From Pseudomonadota bacterium (GTDB lineage: Bacteria > Bdellovibrionota > Bacteriovoracia > Bacteriovoracales > Bacteriovoracaceae): DNA of 64,000 nt. Under the pieces are notes generated by a model that did not search any database, was not told the DNA's origin, and worked only from the letters and a program-made list of their open reading frames with translations. The stretch spans positions 186,001 through 250,000 of the forward strand of contig JAIYDL010000018.1 of the NCBI GenBank assembly GCA_027487515.1. Direction: 5' to 3'. A program made the position numbers and the translations under genes. Positions 50,323 to 59,744 of the stretch are shown here, piece after piece (position 1 is the stretch's first letter; every line of letters begins with the position of its first letter).

Positions 50323-51093
50323 CTAGAACGAGAGCATCAGACCCAGCCTAATCCGCGACCGTTTGCGGTCATAGCTCAAGAGATCCTCAGCGTGGCCCTC
50401 GAAGTACTGAAGGTAGATCGATGGGTTAAAGTCGGCGGTGACGAAGCGGTGAATGAGCCCCACTTGAATCGCACCTTGGTCGAAGTTGTAGACCCTCGAC
50501 CCCGCGTAAGTTCGGACCTCTAGATCCGTGTAGCTCCCCTCAAAAGAGGCGAGCTTCGAGAGGTAGATGATCGCCTCCCAGTTGCCGATGTAGTTCACGA
50601 TGTCTCGGTTCGTCCGGTCTTCGTCGAAAAGATACTGCCCCGTGAAGATCACTCCGAGGCTCCGGTGGGCGAACTTAAAGAGCATGTTCGAGCGAAGGAA
50701 GATCCGCTCAAGGGATCGAGACTCCTCTTCGTCTCTTCCATTGGAAAAGTGCATGTAGCCGGCATCGAGACTAGAAAGGAAGCTCGTGTCGTGCTCGAGG
50801 AACCGGTAGAAAAGCTCTGGTTTGTAGTTCGTATCCCGGAATGGACTCGAATCATCGAAGAAGTCCCAGAACATGAGCTGGGAATATGCGAAGTATAGCG
50901 GGATCCTTCGGGCCAGGCGGTACTTGAAACTAAACTGAAGCTTTAGGTCATCTTTTCCACCGATGAAGTACGTGGGTTGATGGAAAGAGAATCTCTCCGC
51001 AGCATTGGAAAGAAACACGCCCCGGACTTCCGGCCTCTCTTCTGCCCAGAGAGCGCCGGTGAAAAGGAGCGATAGGATGAAGACCAGCTTCAC
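50323..51093 (-). CDS. pldA: Outer-membrane phospholipase A1 (OMPLA)
   Basis: Catalytic-region motif AGYMHFSNGRDEEESRSLERIFLRSNM; beta-barrel ending in LGLMLSF. Confidence 0.87.
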   Translation of the reverse strand: MKLVFILSLLFTGALWAEERPEVRGVFLSNAAERFSFHQPTYFIGGKDDLKLQFSFKYRLARRIPLYFAYSQLMFWDFFDDSSPFRDTNYKPELFYRFLEHDTSFLSSLDAGYMHFSNGRDEEESRSLERIFLRSNMLFKFAHRSLGVIFTGQYLFDEDRTNRDIVNYIGNWEAIIYLSKLASFEGSYTDLEVRTYAGSRVYNFDQGAIQVGLIHRFVTADFNPSIYLQYFEGHAEDLLSYDRKRSRIRLGLMLSF

Positions 51094-52163
51094 AGAGAGT
51101 AGTCCGTGTAGCCCTTTTCCCCTGGAGTGTAGAGGGTCGATTGATCCGGCTGTAGCAGGGCCTCGCCGGACTTGAGTTTTGTCACGAGGCGCGGGTTTGC
51201 GATGAACGGTCTCCCGAACGCGACCAACTCTCCGCGCTTCTCGATGAGGTCATGCTCGGCGCGCTTACGATCGTAGCCTCCGGAGAGGACCACAGTTCCC
51301 CGGAATTGACTCCGGATAAGATCCTTAACCTTCTGGGGCACTTCCGGCGCTCCCATCGCGCTGTGATCAACCACGTGCAGGTAGACGAGCCCGAGCCGGG
51401 AGAGACCACTTGCGAGGTGGGCATAGACGGCATCGGTTTCGGCGTCAGTTTCCATTCCCCCAAAGACTCCGTACGGTGAGATCCGCATCCCCAGTCGGTT
51501 AAACCCAATCGCCTCCCCCACTCTTCGGGCGAGGTCCAACGCGAACCGGGTCCGGTTTTCAACGCTCCCACCCCAGCGATCCGAGCGCTTGTTACTTGCG
51601 GTATTAAGAAACTGGTCGATGAGGTAGCCGTTGGCACCGTGAAGCTCGACCCCGTCGAGCCCCGAGGAGATGGCGAGCTTTGCGGAGGCAACGAATTCGG
51701 TGATCGCCGTCTCAATGTCACTTTCTGTCATTTCGCGTGGAACTGGGTGGGGTTGCATTCCTGCGGCATCGGTGTACATGGTGCCTGCGAGGGCCACCGC
51801 ACTGGGAGCGATGATCTCCGCACCTGGCGCCATGTTCGCAGGATGAGAAACTCTGCCGGTGTGCATCAGCTGAACGAAAACTCTAGAGCCCGTCGCGTGC
51901 ACAGCCTTTGCCACCTTACTCCACCCAGCGCTTTGCGTTTCAGTGAAAAGACCCGGAATTCGCGCGTACCCGAGGCCATTGGCAGACGGTGAGGTCCCTT
52001 CGGTGATGATGAGGCCCGCTTCGGAGCGCTGACCGTAGTACTCGGCGACAAGGTCACTAGGGACATTGTCTATGCATCGTGACCGAGTCATCGGTGCCAT
52101 CACGACTCGATTTTTGAGGCCGAAAGGGCCGAGCTGGAAAGAGGAAAAAAGGATCTCGCTCAT
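51090..52163 (-). CDS. Old Yellow Enzyme family FMN ene-reductase (NemA-like)
   Basis: LKNRVVMAPMTRSRCIDN, GLIITEGTSPSANGLGYA, DGVELHGANGYLIDQFLNTASNKRSDRWGGSVENR, VAFGRPFIANPRL. Confidence 0.95.
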   Translation of the reverse strand: MSEILFSSFQLGPFGLKNRVVMAPMTRSRCIDNVPSDLVAEYYGQRSEAGLIITEGTSPSANGLGYARIPGLFTETQSAGWSKVAKAVHATGSRVFVQLMHTGRVSHPANMAPGAEIIAPSAVALAGTMYTDAAGMQPHPVPREMTESDIETAITEFVASAKLAISSGLDGVELHGANGYLIDQFLNTASNKRSDRWGGSVENRTRFALDLARRVGEAIGFNRLGMRISPYGVFGGMETDAETDAVYAHLASGLSRLGLVYLHVVDHSAMGAPEVPQKVKDLIRSQFRGTVVLSGGYDRKRAEHDLIEKRGELVAFGRPFIANPRLVTKLKSGEALLQPDQSTLYTPGEKGYTDYSL

Positions 52164-52447
52164 GATAAAACCTCACAGGCAGTTAAAGAGAAATACGGAT
52201 TCAAGGTTGAATTTTCACATCCAGGCTACAACTGCTTTTCTTGAAATAGCAAAACAATAAAATCAAAGAGACCAGAAGAAGTCCTTCATTGACAGAGCGA
52301 TTCTCCCATGAATCGTCCTCTGAGATTCCGATCCAGAGAACCGACCTTCAGACCATCGAAGGCTTAAGTGCTCAACATGGGAAGGAGAGAAATCCTTTGC
52401 GACCCCTGGGGAATAAAAGCTCTCAACGCTCGTTGGTCTGAACGGCT

Positions 52448-53086
52448 CTATGTCGTACAAATGAAGATGTAATGGGTCCACCCTTCTCCAGGAATGTCCA
52501 CCTTCTCGGTCGTGACCTGGAACCCAGAAGATTTCGCATCTGCCACGAATGAATCTGAATCGAACGCAGACCAGAGAAGAAAAGTTCCGTTCGGAGTTAA
52601 CTGATCAAAGATTCGTTTTAGCCCAGGTCGATCATAGAGGGTCTGGTTGTCGATGCCACAGATCGCTTCTGGACCGTTGTCCACGTCGAGGGCAATGATA
52701 TCGAAGCGCTCGTCTGGATTGTATTGCGAAATATCCTTGCAGATGAATCGAACCTTCGAATCATCGAGGTCACCGAGTGAGTTTCGCTTCGTGTACCTCC
52801 TGTACCAATCCAAGATGTCGGAGGACTTTTCAATCATCGTTACGTCTGCGTCGGGGCCGAACTCCTTGAGGTAAGCGGCGAGGGTAAATCCTAGGCCAAG
52901 TCCACCAAGAAGAATTTTGGGTCTCGGGAGATTTGTGCACCGTCTTGACACAGTGGCCAGGGTATCTTCAGAAACATGGCAGTAACTACTCATGAGTTCT
53001 TTGCCGTCAACAGCGACGAGGTACTCACCGTCACGGGTGAAGAGCTCGAGTCCGTCGCTTGTAGAGGCAATCTTGGCCCATTCCAT
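52448..53086 (-). CDS. Spermidine-synthase-like class I SAM methyltransferase fold protein
   Basis: ILLGGLGLGFTLAAYLKEFGPDADVTMIEKS, RFICKDISQYNPDERFDIIALDVDNGPEA. Confidence 0.8.
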   Translation of the reverse strand: MEWAKIASTSDGLELFTRDGEYLVAVDGKELMSSYCHVSEDTLATVSRRCTNLPRPKILLGGLGLGFTLAAYLKEFGPDADVTMIEKSSDILDWYRRYTKRNSLGDLDDSKVRFICKDISQYNPDERFDIIALDVDNGPEAICGIDNQTLYDRPGLKRIFDQLTPNGTFLLWSAFDSDSFVADAKSSGFQVTTEKVDIPGEGWTHYIFICTT

Positions 53087-53440
53087 TTTCCCATCCTGCC
53101 GGTTAAGGGTCGTACTTAGTCATGTTGAGATCCCTCATTCTCATTTGTTTTAGTCGTCACGTCATGATCTTTCTCCAGAAATAGCGTGCTCAATGGTCGA
53201 CCGCCCGGATGGTGAAGATCTTAAAAAAAACAAACATGCTGGTTTTAAGACTCAGAGGCCCTCGGGCCTTGAAAGTTCTGGTGAGAGTTAGAAAATTCAT
53301 CAACATAACCTCGGCTTGACCAAATCAGTCCCTCTGAATCCGTGATGAGTTGTGTAAGATCAAACAGTGAAGACCAATGGTCGGTGAGGCCTGCAAGCTA
53401 GCAGTTAGAGTAATGATCACGCACTGAACTCGAGGTTAAG

Positions 53441-54238
53441 ATGCCTGAACTCCCTGAAGTGGAAAGTTTTCGAAGACAGATCGAGGAGGCCATCCGCGGA
53501 AAAACCGTGAAAGACGTCGAAGTGCGCCCTGACTCCATCGTTTTTTGCGGCGAATCACCGGCGAAGGTGAAAAAAGTATTCCTCGGTCAGAAAGTTAAAG
53601 AGTGTAAGCGAAAAGGGAAGTACCTCTGGCTCGAACTGGATCAAAAACCATGGCCGGTTTTTCATCTGGGAATGAAGGGCTTCTACGTCATCGCCAAAGA
53701 AAAACCACTGCCCTCCGCAAAATCCGTAAAGCTCGTTCTCGAGATGAACGATGGGACGTTCTTCGTGTTTAAAGATCCGAGACGATTTGGCCGAGTCTTT
53801 CTGATGGATGATCCCCTGGCCGAGAAGCCCATAGGGTATCTTGGGGCAGATGTTCACACTGAGCTCCCTTCTGTCCAAGAGCTAAAGGAACTCATAGGTC
53901 ACAAAAAAGCACCGATCAAATCGGCCCTTCTCAATCAAGAAACACTGGCGGGGATCGGCAACTGGATGGCAGATGAAATTCTCTTCCAGAGCGGGATTGA
54001 CCCTCACCGAAGGTGCTGTGATTTAACTCCCATCGAGATCAAGAGAATTCATTCGAAGATTCGCTCCGTCACGACGCTATCCGTGGACGCGGGTGCGGAT
54101 GATTCTCGGTATCCGGCCTCCTGGATCTTTCACCACCGCTGGGGGAAGAAAGCGGGGAAAATTTCAACCGGCGAAAAGATCAAGCACTCTGTTGTTGGAG
54201 GACGAACAACGGCCTGGGTACCGGCGAAGCAGAAATGA
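53441..54238 (+). CDS. Fpg/Nei-family DNA glycosylase with zincless finger
   Basis: MPELPEVESFRRQ, KRKGKYLWLEL, DPRRFGRVF, LAGIGNWMADEILFQSGIDPHR, C-terminal GEKIKHSVVGGRTTAWVPAKQK without the four zinc-finger Cys. Confidence 0.9.
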   Translation: MPELPEVESFRRQIEEAIRGKTVKDVEVRPDSIVFCGESPAKVKKVFLGQKVKECKRKGKYLWLELDQKPWPVFHLGMKGFYVIAKEKPLPSAKSVKLVLEMNDGTFFVFKDPRRFGRVFLMDDPLAEKPIGYLGADVHTELPSVQELKELIGHKKAPIKSALLNQETLAGIGNWMADEILFQSGIDPHRRCCDLTPIEIKRIHSKIRSVTTLSVDAGADDSRYPASWIFHHRWGKKAGKISTGEKIKHSVVGGRTTAWVPAKQK

Positions 54239-54429
54239 GAGAGCTCACAGTCGTCGAAGATGAGCTCTATGAGTTGCAATCGGCCTACCTCGACGCGGAA
54301 GATGACTCCGAACTGATGAAGCTCGAAAACAAGTTCATGCAGCTCCTCCGAGAGGCCACCGACATCGACGGAAGAGATCGCATCGCTGCCAACGTCACCA
54401 TCACCAACTGGGTGCGAGACCATGACTAA
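54235..54429 (+). CDS. Small acidic protein translationally coupled to the Fpg-like gene
   Basis: 64 aa; ATGA start/stop overlap at 54235-54238. Confidence 0.6.
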   Translation: MRELTVVEDELYELQSAYLDAEDDSELMKLENKFMQLLREATDIDGRDRIAANVTITNWVRDHD

Positions 54430-54640
54430 ACGAAACTCACCGAAGGATATCGAAGTCCTGGAGGACCTAAGCGACCTCGAGCTAAAGGTCGTGGATAAAC
54501 GAAATCATAAGCGGGCACCGGAAAAGCGCAATCGCCGGGATCGGCACTACAGTAAGCAGTTCATCAAAACAGCACTCAAAGATCACTTGGGCCCTGCGGA
54601 AGAAGAACCGATCGATTACCCGTGCGAAAACCTCAAATAA
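54422..54640 (+). CDS. Small basic-core protein coupled to the previous ORF
   Basis: 72 aa; 8-nt overlap with the upstream ORF. MTKRNSPKDIEVLEDLSDLELKVVDKRNHKRAPEKRNRRDRHYSKQF... Confidence 0.6.
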   Translation: MTKRNSPKDIEVLEDLSDLELKVVDKRNHKRAPEKRNRRDRHYSKQFIKTALKDHLGPAEEEPIDYPCENLK

Positions 54641-54686
54641 AAAAACAGATCTTTGTTGGCCACGGAAAATCTACTATCCTCGTAAG

Positions 54687-55937
54687 ATGAGCAGTTACGC
54701 CGTCGATTTCGGAACCTCAAACTCCCTTCTGACCTACGTCTCCGATGATCGAAGGATCGTTCCCGTCCCTCTGGATCCGGTCTCGGGGAAGGTCCTCCGC
54801 TCGCTCTTGTATACTCCGGAGAAGAATACGTGGTTCTTCGGGAGCGAGGCCATCTCCGAGTACGTCCATCACGAAGGCGAGGGCCGCTTCTTCCGGTCGA
54901 TAAAAAAATTTCTTCCCGAACCTGGATACACGGGGACCTCGGTGCATAACCGAAACCTAGGGATCTCCGAACTGGTGGCGACGTTTCTAGGGGAAATGAA
55001 GAAACGCGCCGACGCGTACACCGGGGAAAGCATCGAAAGAATCATCCTTGGCCGTCCTGCCTTGTATTCGCTCAACAAGGAGCAAGATGAGCTGGCCCAG
55101 TCGCGGATGCAGAAAGCCGCAGAGATCGCCGGCTATAAAGACATCGTCTTCTGTCCAGAACCAATCGCGGCCGGGCTCGACTACATGTCCGCGGAGCAGA
55201 AAGAGAAGATCGTCCTCATCGCCGACTTCGGCGGCGGGACTTCGGACTTTACCCTCATGAAGTTCAAGCAGGGCCAGTACTCCCGAGATGACATCCTCGG
55301 ACTCTCTGGGGTCTTCATCGCCGGCGACGTCATCGACGGCGTGATGATGAGAGATTTCATTTCTCCGCATTTCGGCTCCCTCTTCGAGTACCAGTTACCG
55401 GGTAGCACGAACGTACTCCAGTTCCCACGGAACCTTCTTAAAAAGATCTGCTCGCCGGCGCACATCACGCATCTGCGTGAGAAAGACACCTGGGAGTTTC
55501 TCCAACAGATCAACAAGTTCGGGCTCTCGGACGAGGACAAGCGGCGGATGAAGAATCTCCTTATCCTCGTAGAAAGTCAGCTGGGATTTCCACTCTTCCA
55601 TGAGATCGAGAAAACGAAGATCACCCTCGGGGCGGCACCGGAGAGTTTATTCCACTACCAGTTCCTTGACCTGGATGTTGAGCAAACCGTTAAGGACTCC
55701 GACTTTCAGAACTCGGTAAGACCAACGATCGACGAAGTCATGATGTCCATGATGGACGTGTTCCGCCAGTCAGGACTTTCGCCGATCGACGTCGACGAGG
55801 TGGTGCTGACCGGTGGGACGTCGCAATTTCCGCTCATTCGGGAGGAGCTTAAAAAAATTTTCGGGGAAGGGAAACTCCTTACGCACGATATCTACCAGTC
55901 GGTCGTTAACGGGCTCGCGAAATTTGCTCTCACGTAG
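54687..55937 (+). CDS. Hsp70-family chaperone-like protein (YegD-like)
   Basis: YAVDFGTSNSLL, ADFGGGTSDFTLM, VVLTGGTSQFPLIREEL. Lacks the Hsp70 substrate-binding domain. Confidence 0.88.
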   Translation: MSSYAVDFGTSNSLLTYVSDDRRIVPVPLDPVSGKVLRSLLYTPEKNTWFFGSEAISEYVHHEGEGRFFRSIKKFLPEPGYTGTSVHNRNLGISELVATFLGEMKKRADAYTGESIERIILGRPALYSLNKEQDELAQSRMQKAAEIAGYKDIVFCPEPIAAGLDYMSAEQKEKIVLIADFGGGTSDFTLMKFKQGQYSRDDILGLSGVFIAGDVIDGVMMRDFISPHFGSLFEYQLPGSTNVLQFPRNLLKKICSPAHITHLREKDTWEFLQQINKFGLSDEDKRRMKNLLILVESQLGFPLFHEIEKTKITLGAAPESLFHYQFLDLDVEQTVKDSDFQNSVRPTIDEVMMSMMDVFRQSGLSPIDVDEVVLTGGTSQFPLIREELKKIFGEGKLLTHDIYQSVVNGLAKFALT

Positions 55938-56579
55938 TATTCGAGCGGAAAATTTTTCGTCTAAGAGAAAAACTTAACCTTGGTGCCGGATCGCCTTGAT
56001 CTCAGTGACCGAAGGGATCGTTAGCAGATTTCAGTCTTTGATCGAACCGGAATAACGCCACTTCTCTCCCGGCGGCCAGGACACTCGCGAAATCTGGCTT
56101 AGGAGAAGCGAGCATCTTAAAGAAGTTGAACACCTTCTGCGGGGAGATAAAACCCAGGCACCATGAATGTGTTGAGTGAGGAGAACGGATATGACTTGAA
56201 AGGCAGATCATAACCAGGGGTGAGGCAAAACGATGAAATCTAAAGGATTGACCCAACCTTTTATCGAGGGCCTTCAAGTTTGGGCAAGGCTTCGAGACTT
56301 TTCAGAGAGTGAGTAAGTCTCCCCAATCCTATTCGGACAAAACACAAGAGATTTGGACTCATCCGCGCACCGCAACTTTAGAACGATGCCACCACCATTC
56401 AGTATGCGCTTAAGTTCTCTGATAACCTCAGATCTCAGTATCGGAGACTGGAGAAGGAGAAGGCACGTCGTACCTTTATCCCATGGGAGTTATCATCGAG
56501 ACTAGGCGCGACTTCAATCCAAGGGTTCCACAGGGACCCTGATATTGTCATTCCAAAGCAACTCCTTTAAAATTTTTGG

Positions 56580-57773
56580 ATGTGCTTGATGATTCCCTTT
56601 AAAACAACAGTCCTTGTCCTAATGATCTTCGCACTCTACGGCTGCAACGTTAAAGACGGAGAGGGTTGGGGAATCGAAGACGACACGATCCCGACAAACT
56701 GCAAGCTTCCAGATACTGGTCTAAGGGCCAATGGGGTTGCCATCGGTGGGTTCCCAAGGCATCCGGATCGTCTCGTTTCAACTGGCACGATCAATGCCAC
56801 CGTTCTCATGGTGGACTTCCCTGACTTCCCGGCCAGTGTCACCAACGCTGCAGCATATGCCATGGTCTCTGGTGCATCGGCCAGATTTACTGAGCAATCT
56901 TACTCTCGCATGACTTACAACATGACTCCAGTTAACACCTGGTTCCGGATGAGTCAGAACAGCGACCAGTATGACTTCGATTCAAGTTCTGGCCACAGAG
57001 CCTACATCGCGGAAGCCGTTGCCTTGGCGAACGCAACCGTGGACTTCAGCAACACTGATTCGTTAGTTATTCTTGCGACCCCGAACGCGACGACACTCAC
57101 AAAGGGTCCAGCATTTAATGAGATGATCGGTGGGGGAGTCACAGCGGATGGGAATGAAATGTTAAATGTCGTCACCTCCGGCCATGACTTGAACACCTGG
57201 GGTTCCATTTGGCTCAACCATGAAGTGGGACACAACATGGGGCTAGTGGATCTTTATGCGTATACAACGACTAACTCCAGTGATCCATGGAACATTCTAA
57301 GATACACGGGCCAGTATAGTTACATGGGATACAACAGCTCAAGTTCAAACTCACCAGGCCTCACCGCCTGGGAGCGATGGCTCCTCGGATGGCTTGACGA
57401 CAATCAAATCGTCTGCAAAAACCCGGTGGCCACCGGGGGCTTTAGCCAGCTCATCACACCAGTTGAAAGCTCCGGTGGAATAAAGGCCGTGGTCATCCCT
57501 GTGAATTCTACCAAGGCCATCGTCGTCGAATCCAGGCGGGCCCAAGGAATCGATGCCTCAATGGCCAAAACCGGTGCCCTTGTTTACACAGTCGATAGCT
57601 CTATCGACTCCGGAATGGGTCCGATACAGGTTTACCCTACCACCAGTGATACTCGCTATGTTCAATCGATCCGGAGCGCCGGCGAGTCTGTGCGCATCGG
57701 TCGAGTCAATATTCGGGTAACCTCCTCCACTGCTTCCGGGGATACCGTGAGTGTGACTCTGGGGGGTAACTAA
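56580..57773 (+). CDS. Secreted lipoprotein metallopeptidase, M6/immune-inhibitor-A-like
   Basis: Lipobox LMIFALYGCNVKD; zinc motif LNHEVGHNMGLVDLYAY. Confidence 0.8.
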   Translation: MCLMIPFKTTVLVLMIFALYGCNVKDGEGWGIEDDTIPTNCKLPDTGLRANGVAIGGFPRHPDRLVSTGTINATVLMVDFPDFPASVTNAAAYAMVSGASARFTEQSYSRMTYNMTPVNTWFRMSQNSDQYDFDSSSGHRAYIAEAVALANATVDFSNTDSLVILATPNATTLTKGPAFNEMIGGGVTADGNEMLNVVTSGHDLNTWGSIWLNHEVGHNMGLVDLYAYTTTNSSDPWNILRYTGQYSYMGYNSSSSNSPGLTAWERWLLGWLDDNQIVCKNPVATGGFSQLITPVESSGGIKAVVIPVNSTKAIVVESRRAQGIDASMAKTGALVYTVDSSIDSGMGPIQVYPTTSDTRYVQSIRSAGESVRIGRVNIRVTSSTASGDTVSVTLGGN

Positions 57774-57774
57774 G

Positions 57775-58332
57775 ATGCACCTTTTAAAGCTTTTCCTTAT
57801 CGCCATGCTCACGTTACCCAGCACCCTTCTCGCGGGACTTTTGATCGAGCCCTACGGCGGAATGGGCTCATTTTCCTATACGGGGTCCGTAAAATACGAC
57901 GGAAATGACTCGAAGTTAAGTTCCTCTAGCCTTCGAGGGCCCATGTACGGTGGTCGTCTCGCCTGGGGGATGGGAGACTACGGACTTGGAGTCGACTACA
58001 CCCTTGGAAAACTCAATGACGGTGGAGAAACTTCTGACCTTAAAAATCTCGCCGGTATCGGAATGTGCAGTTTCGCACCATTCCGGATCTGGTTGGGTTA
58101 TCTTCTTAAATCTTCCAGAACAATTAAAAACTCAGATTACAGCATCGACAGCACTATCGAAGGCAGTGGGTTCAAGGCCGGTATCGGCTGGTCCATGAGT
58201 AAAGCAATTAGCATTAATGCAGAATACATAACCGTAAAGTATTCGAAGGATGATGACCCGTATCTGCGTGAGTTATCCGAAAATGACTCCGGTTTCCTTT
58301 TAAGTATGAGCTTTCCCTTCGTCATTTTTTAG
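57775..58332 (+). CDS. Small outer-membrane beta-barrel-like protein
   Basis: Signal peptide MHLLKLFLIAMLTLPSTLLA, OmpA/Ail-like strands, terminal FLLSMSFPFVIF. Confidence 0.7.
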   Translation: MHLLKLFLIAMLTLPSTLLAGLLIEPYGGMGSFSYTGSVKYDGNDSKLSSSSLRGPMYGGRLAWGMGDYGLGVDYTLGKLNDGGETSDLKNLAGIGMCSFAPFRIWLGYLLKSSRTIKNSDYSIDSTIEGSGFKAGIGWSMSKAISINAEYITVKYSKDDDPYLRELSENDSGFLLSMSFPFVIF

Positions 58333-58468
58333 CTCATTTTTCTCTCCGCCTCTGCCTTAAAACAATTGCGAGAAAAATTTTAGCGGACTGAGGTCGGAAC
58401 TCCTAAACGGTTCTAGGTCTTAGAAGTTTATGATACCTTCACCACACATTTAATTACTGAGAACCTAT

Positions 58469-59272
58469 ATGCCCGAACTCCCCGAAGTCGAAACAATCCG
58501 CCTCCAACTCTCCGAGTATCTCCCTTTCAAGATCGAGACTCTCGCGTTCACCCCTGAGCTAGCGAAGAACATCCTCCACACTGATCTCCCGAAACCGGGC
58601 CTCTCGATCACACAGATCAATCGCAAAGGAAAGATGCTCGACTTTGTCTTTGACGACGGCTCCCACCTCCTCTCCCATCTGGGAATGACGGGCACGTGGC
58701 TCGTCGGTGAAGTGATTAAATCGGGAAAGCACACTCACCTCACCCTCAAGAGCTCAACCCATACGCTCGCCTACGATGACCCGCGGAGGTTCGGGCACAT
58801 GTATTTCTACGACGCTCATGAAGCCGACCGAAAACTTCGAGAACTCGGCATGGATCTCGCAGATCCGGAGCTCAGCCTGGAGTACCTCACGGAGGCCATC
58901 AAGAAGTATCCAAACCGCGACCTCAAGGTGCACCTCCTTGATCAGAAGCACTTCGCCGGGTCCGGGAACTACATCGCCAACGAGATCTGTGCCCGGGCCG
59001 GGATTCGTCCTACCAGGAAATGCGGCAGAGTCAAAAGAGAAGAGTTCTCGAAGATCCTCATGGCCATCAAAGAGGTTCTGGAACCCGCGCTGGCGGCGGG
59101 AGGAACAACGTTCCAAGGTGGCTACCGTGACACCTCCGGAGAGCGAGGCCTTGGGGTTCAGCATTTGGTGGTTTTCTATCAGAAGATTTGCCAGCTCTGT
59201 AAGGTCACTCCGGTGAAGAAGATCATCCTCGCTCAGCGGGGCACTTACTACTGCCCGAAGTGTCAGAAGTAG
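58469..59272 (+). CDS. mutM: Formamidopyrimidine-DNA glycosylase (zinc-finger type)
   Basis: MPELPEVETIRLQLSEYL, KGKMLDFVF, DPRRFGHMYF, FAGSGNYIANEICARAGIRP, zinc finger CQLCKVTPVKKIILAQRGTYYCPKCQK. Confidence 0.95.
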   Translation: MPELPEVETIRLQLSEYLPFKIETLAFTPELAKNILHTDLPKPGLSITQINRKGKMLDFVFDDGSHLLSHLGMTGTWLVGEVIKSGKHTHLTLKSSTHTLAYDDPRRFGHMYFYDAHEADRKLRELGMDLADPELSLEYLTEAIKKYPNRDLKVHLLDQKHFAGSGNYIANEICARAGIRPTRKCGRVKREEFSKILMAIKEVLEPALAAGGTTFQGGYRDTSGERGLGVQHLVVFYQKICQLCKVTPVKKIILAQRGTYYCPKCQK

Positions 59273-59276
59273 CCGG

Positions 59277-59744
59277 CTACCGTGCCTTCGACTTCTCTCG
59301 AAGTGCCAAGGCCTTGAGGAAGTTTCGCAGGAGCTGATCGCCGCATGGGCGGTAATTGATGTGGCCCTCTTTCCGGAACAAGGCACTGAGCTCGGACTTC
59401 GTGATGCGAAATCCCACGGACTCGAGCAGGGTCAGGATATCGTCGTCCTTTAACTCGAAGGCAACGCGAAGCTTTTTGAGAACCACATTGTTGGTCGGAA
59501 GATCCGGCGCTAGCGGAGGCCGCGACTCGTCCTTGCCCCGCTTGTAGATGATCAGACCGTTGAGAAACCGGGCCATGAGGTTCTGGGGACATTCCTCAAA
59601 CCCGGGCTCGTCTTCGGCCTTGATGTAAGCGTTCATCCTTGCCTGCGTGGTGTTCCCGCCGCCCAAGAGAGCGATCTCCACGAGCGTGAATTCGCTCACG
59701 CTCAAAACATAGCGCAGACTCCGAAGGACGTCGTTATTGATCAC
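59277..59744 (-). CDS. DUF1456 (YehS-like) protein
   Basis: NNDVLRSLRYVLSVSEFTLVEI...ELKDDDILTLLESVGFRITKSELSALFRKEGHINYRPCGDQLLRNFLKAL. Confidence 0.9.
   Translation of the reverse strand: MINNDVLRSLRYVLSVSEFTLVEIALLGGGNTTQARMNAYIKAEDEPGFEECPQNLMARFLNGLIIYKRGKDESRPPLAPDLPTNNVVLKKLRVAFELKDDDILTLLESVGFRITKSELSALFRKEGHINYRPCGDQLLRNFLKALALREKSKAR

Noticed and set aside
53441-54640. Toxin-antitoxin interpretation of the two tiny ORFs after the Fpg gene
   Set aside because: Size and overlap fit superficially, but coupling to a glycosylase gene and the lack of any known toxin motif make an accessory or unknown role more likely.
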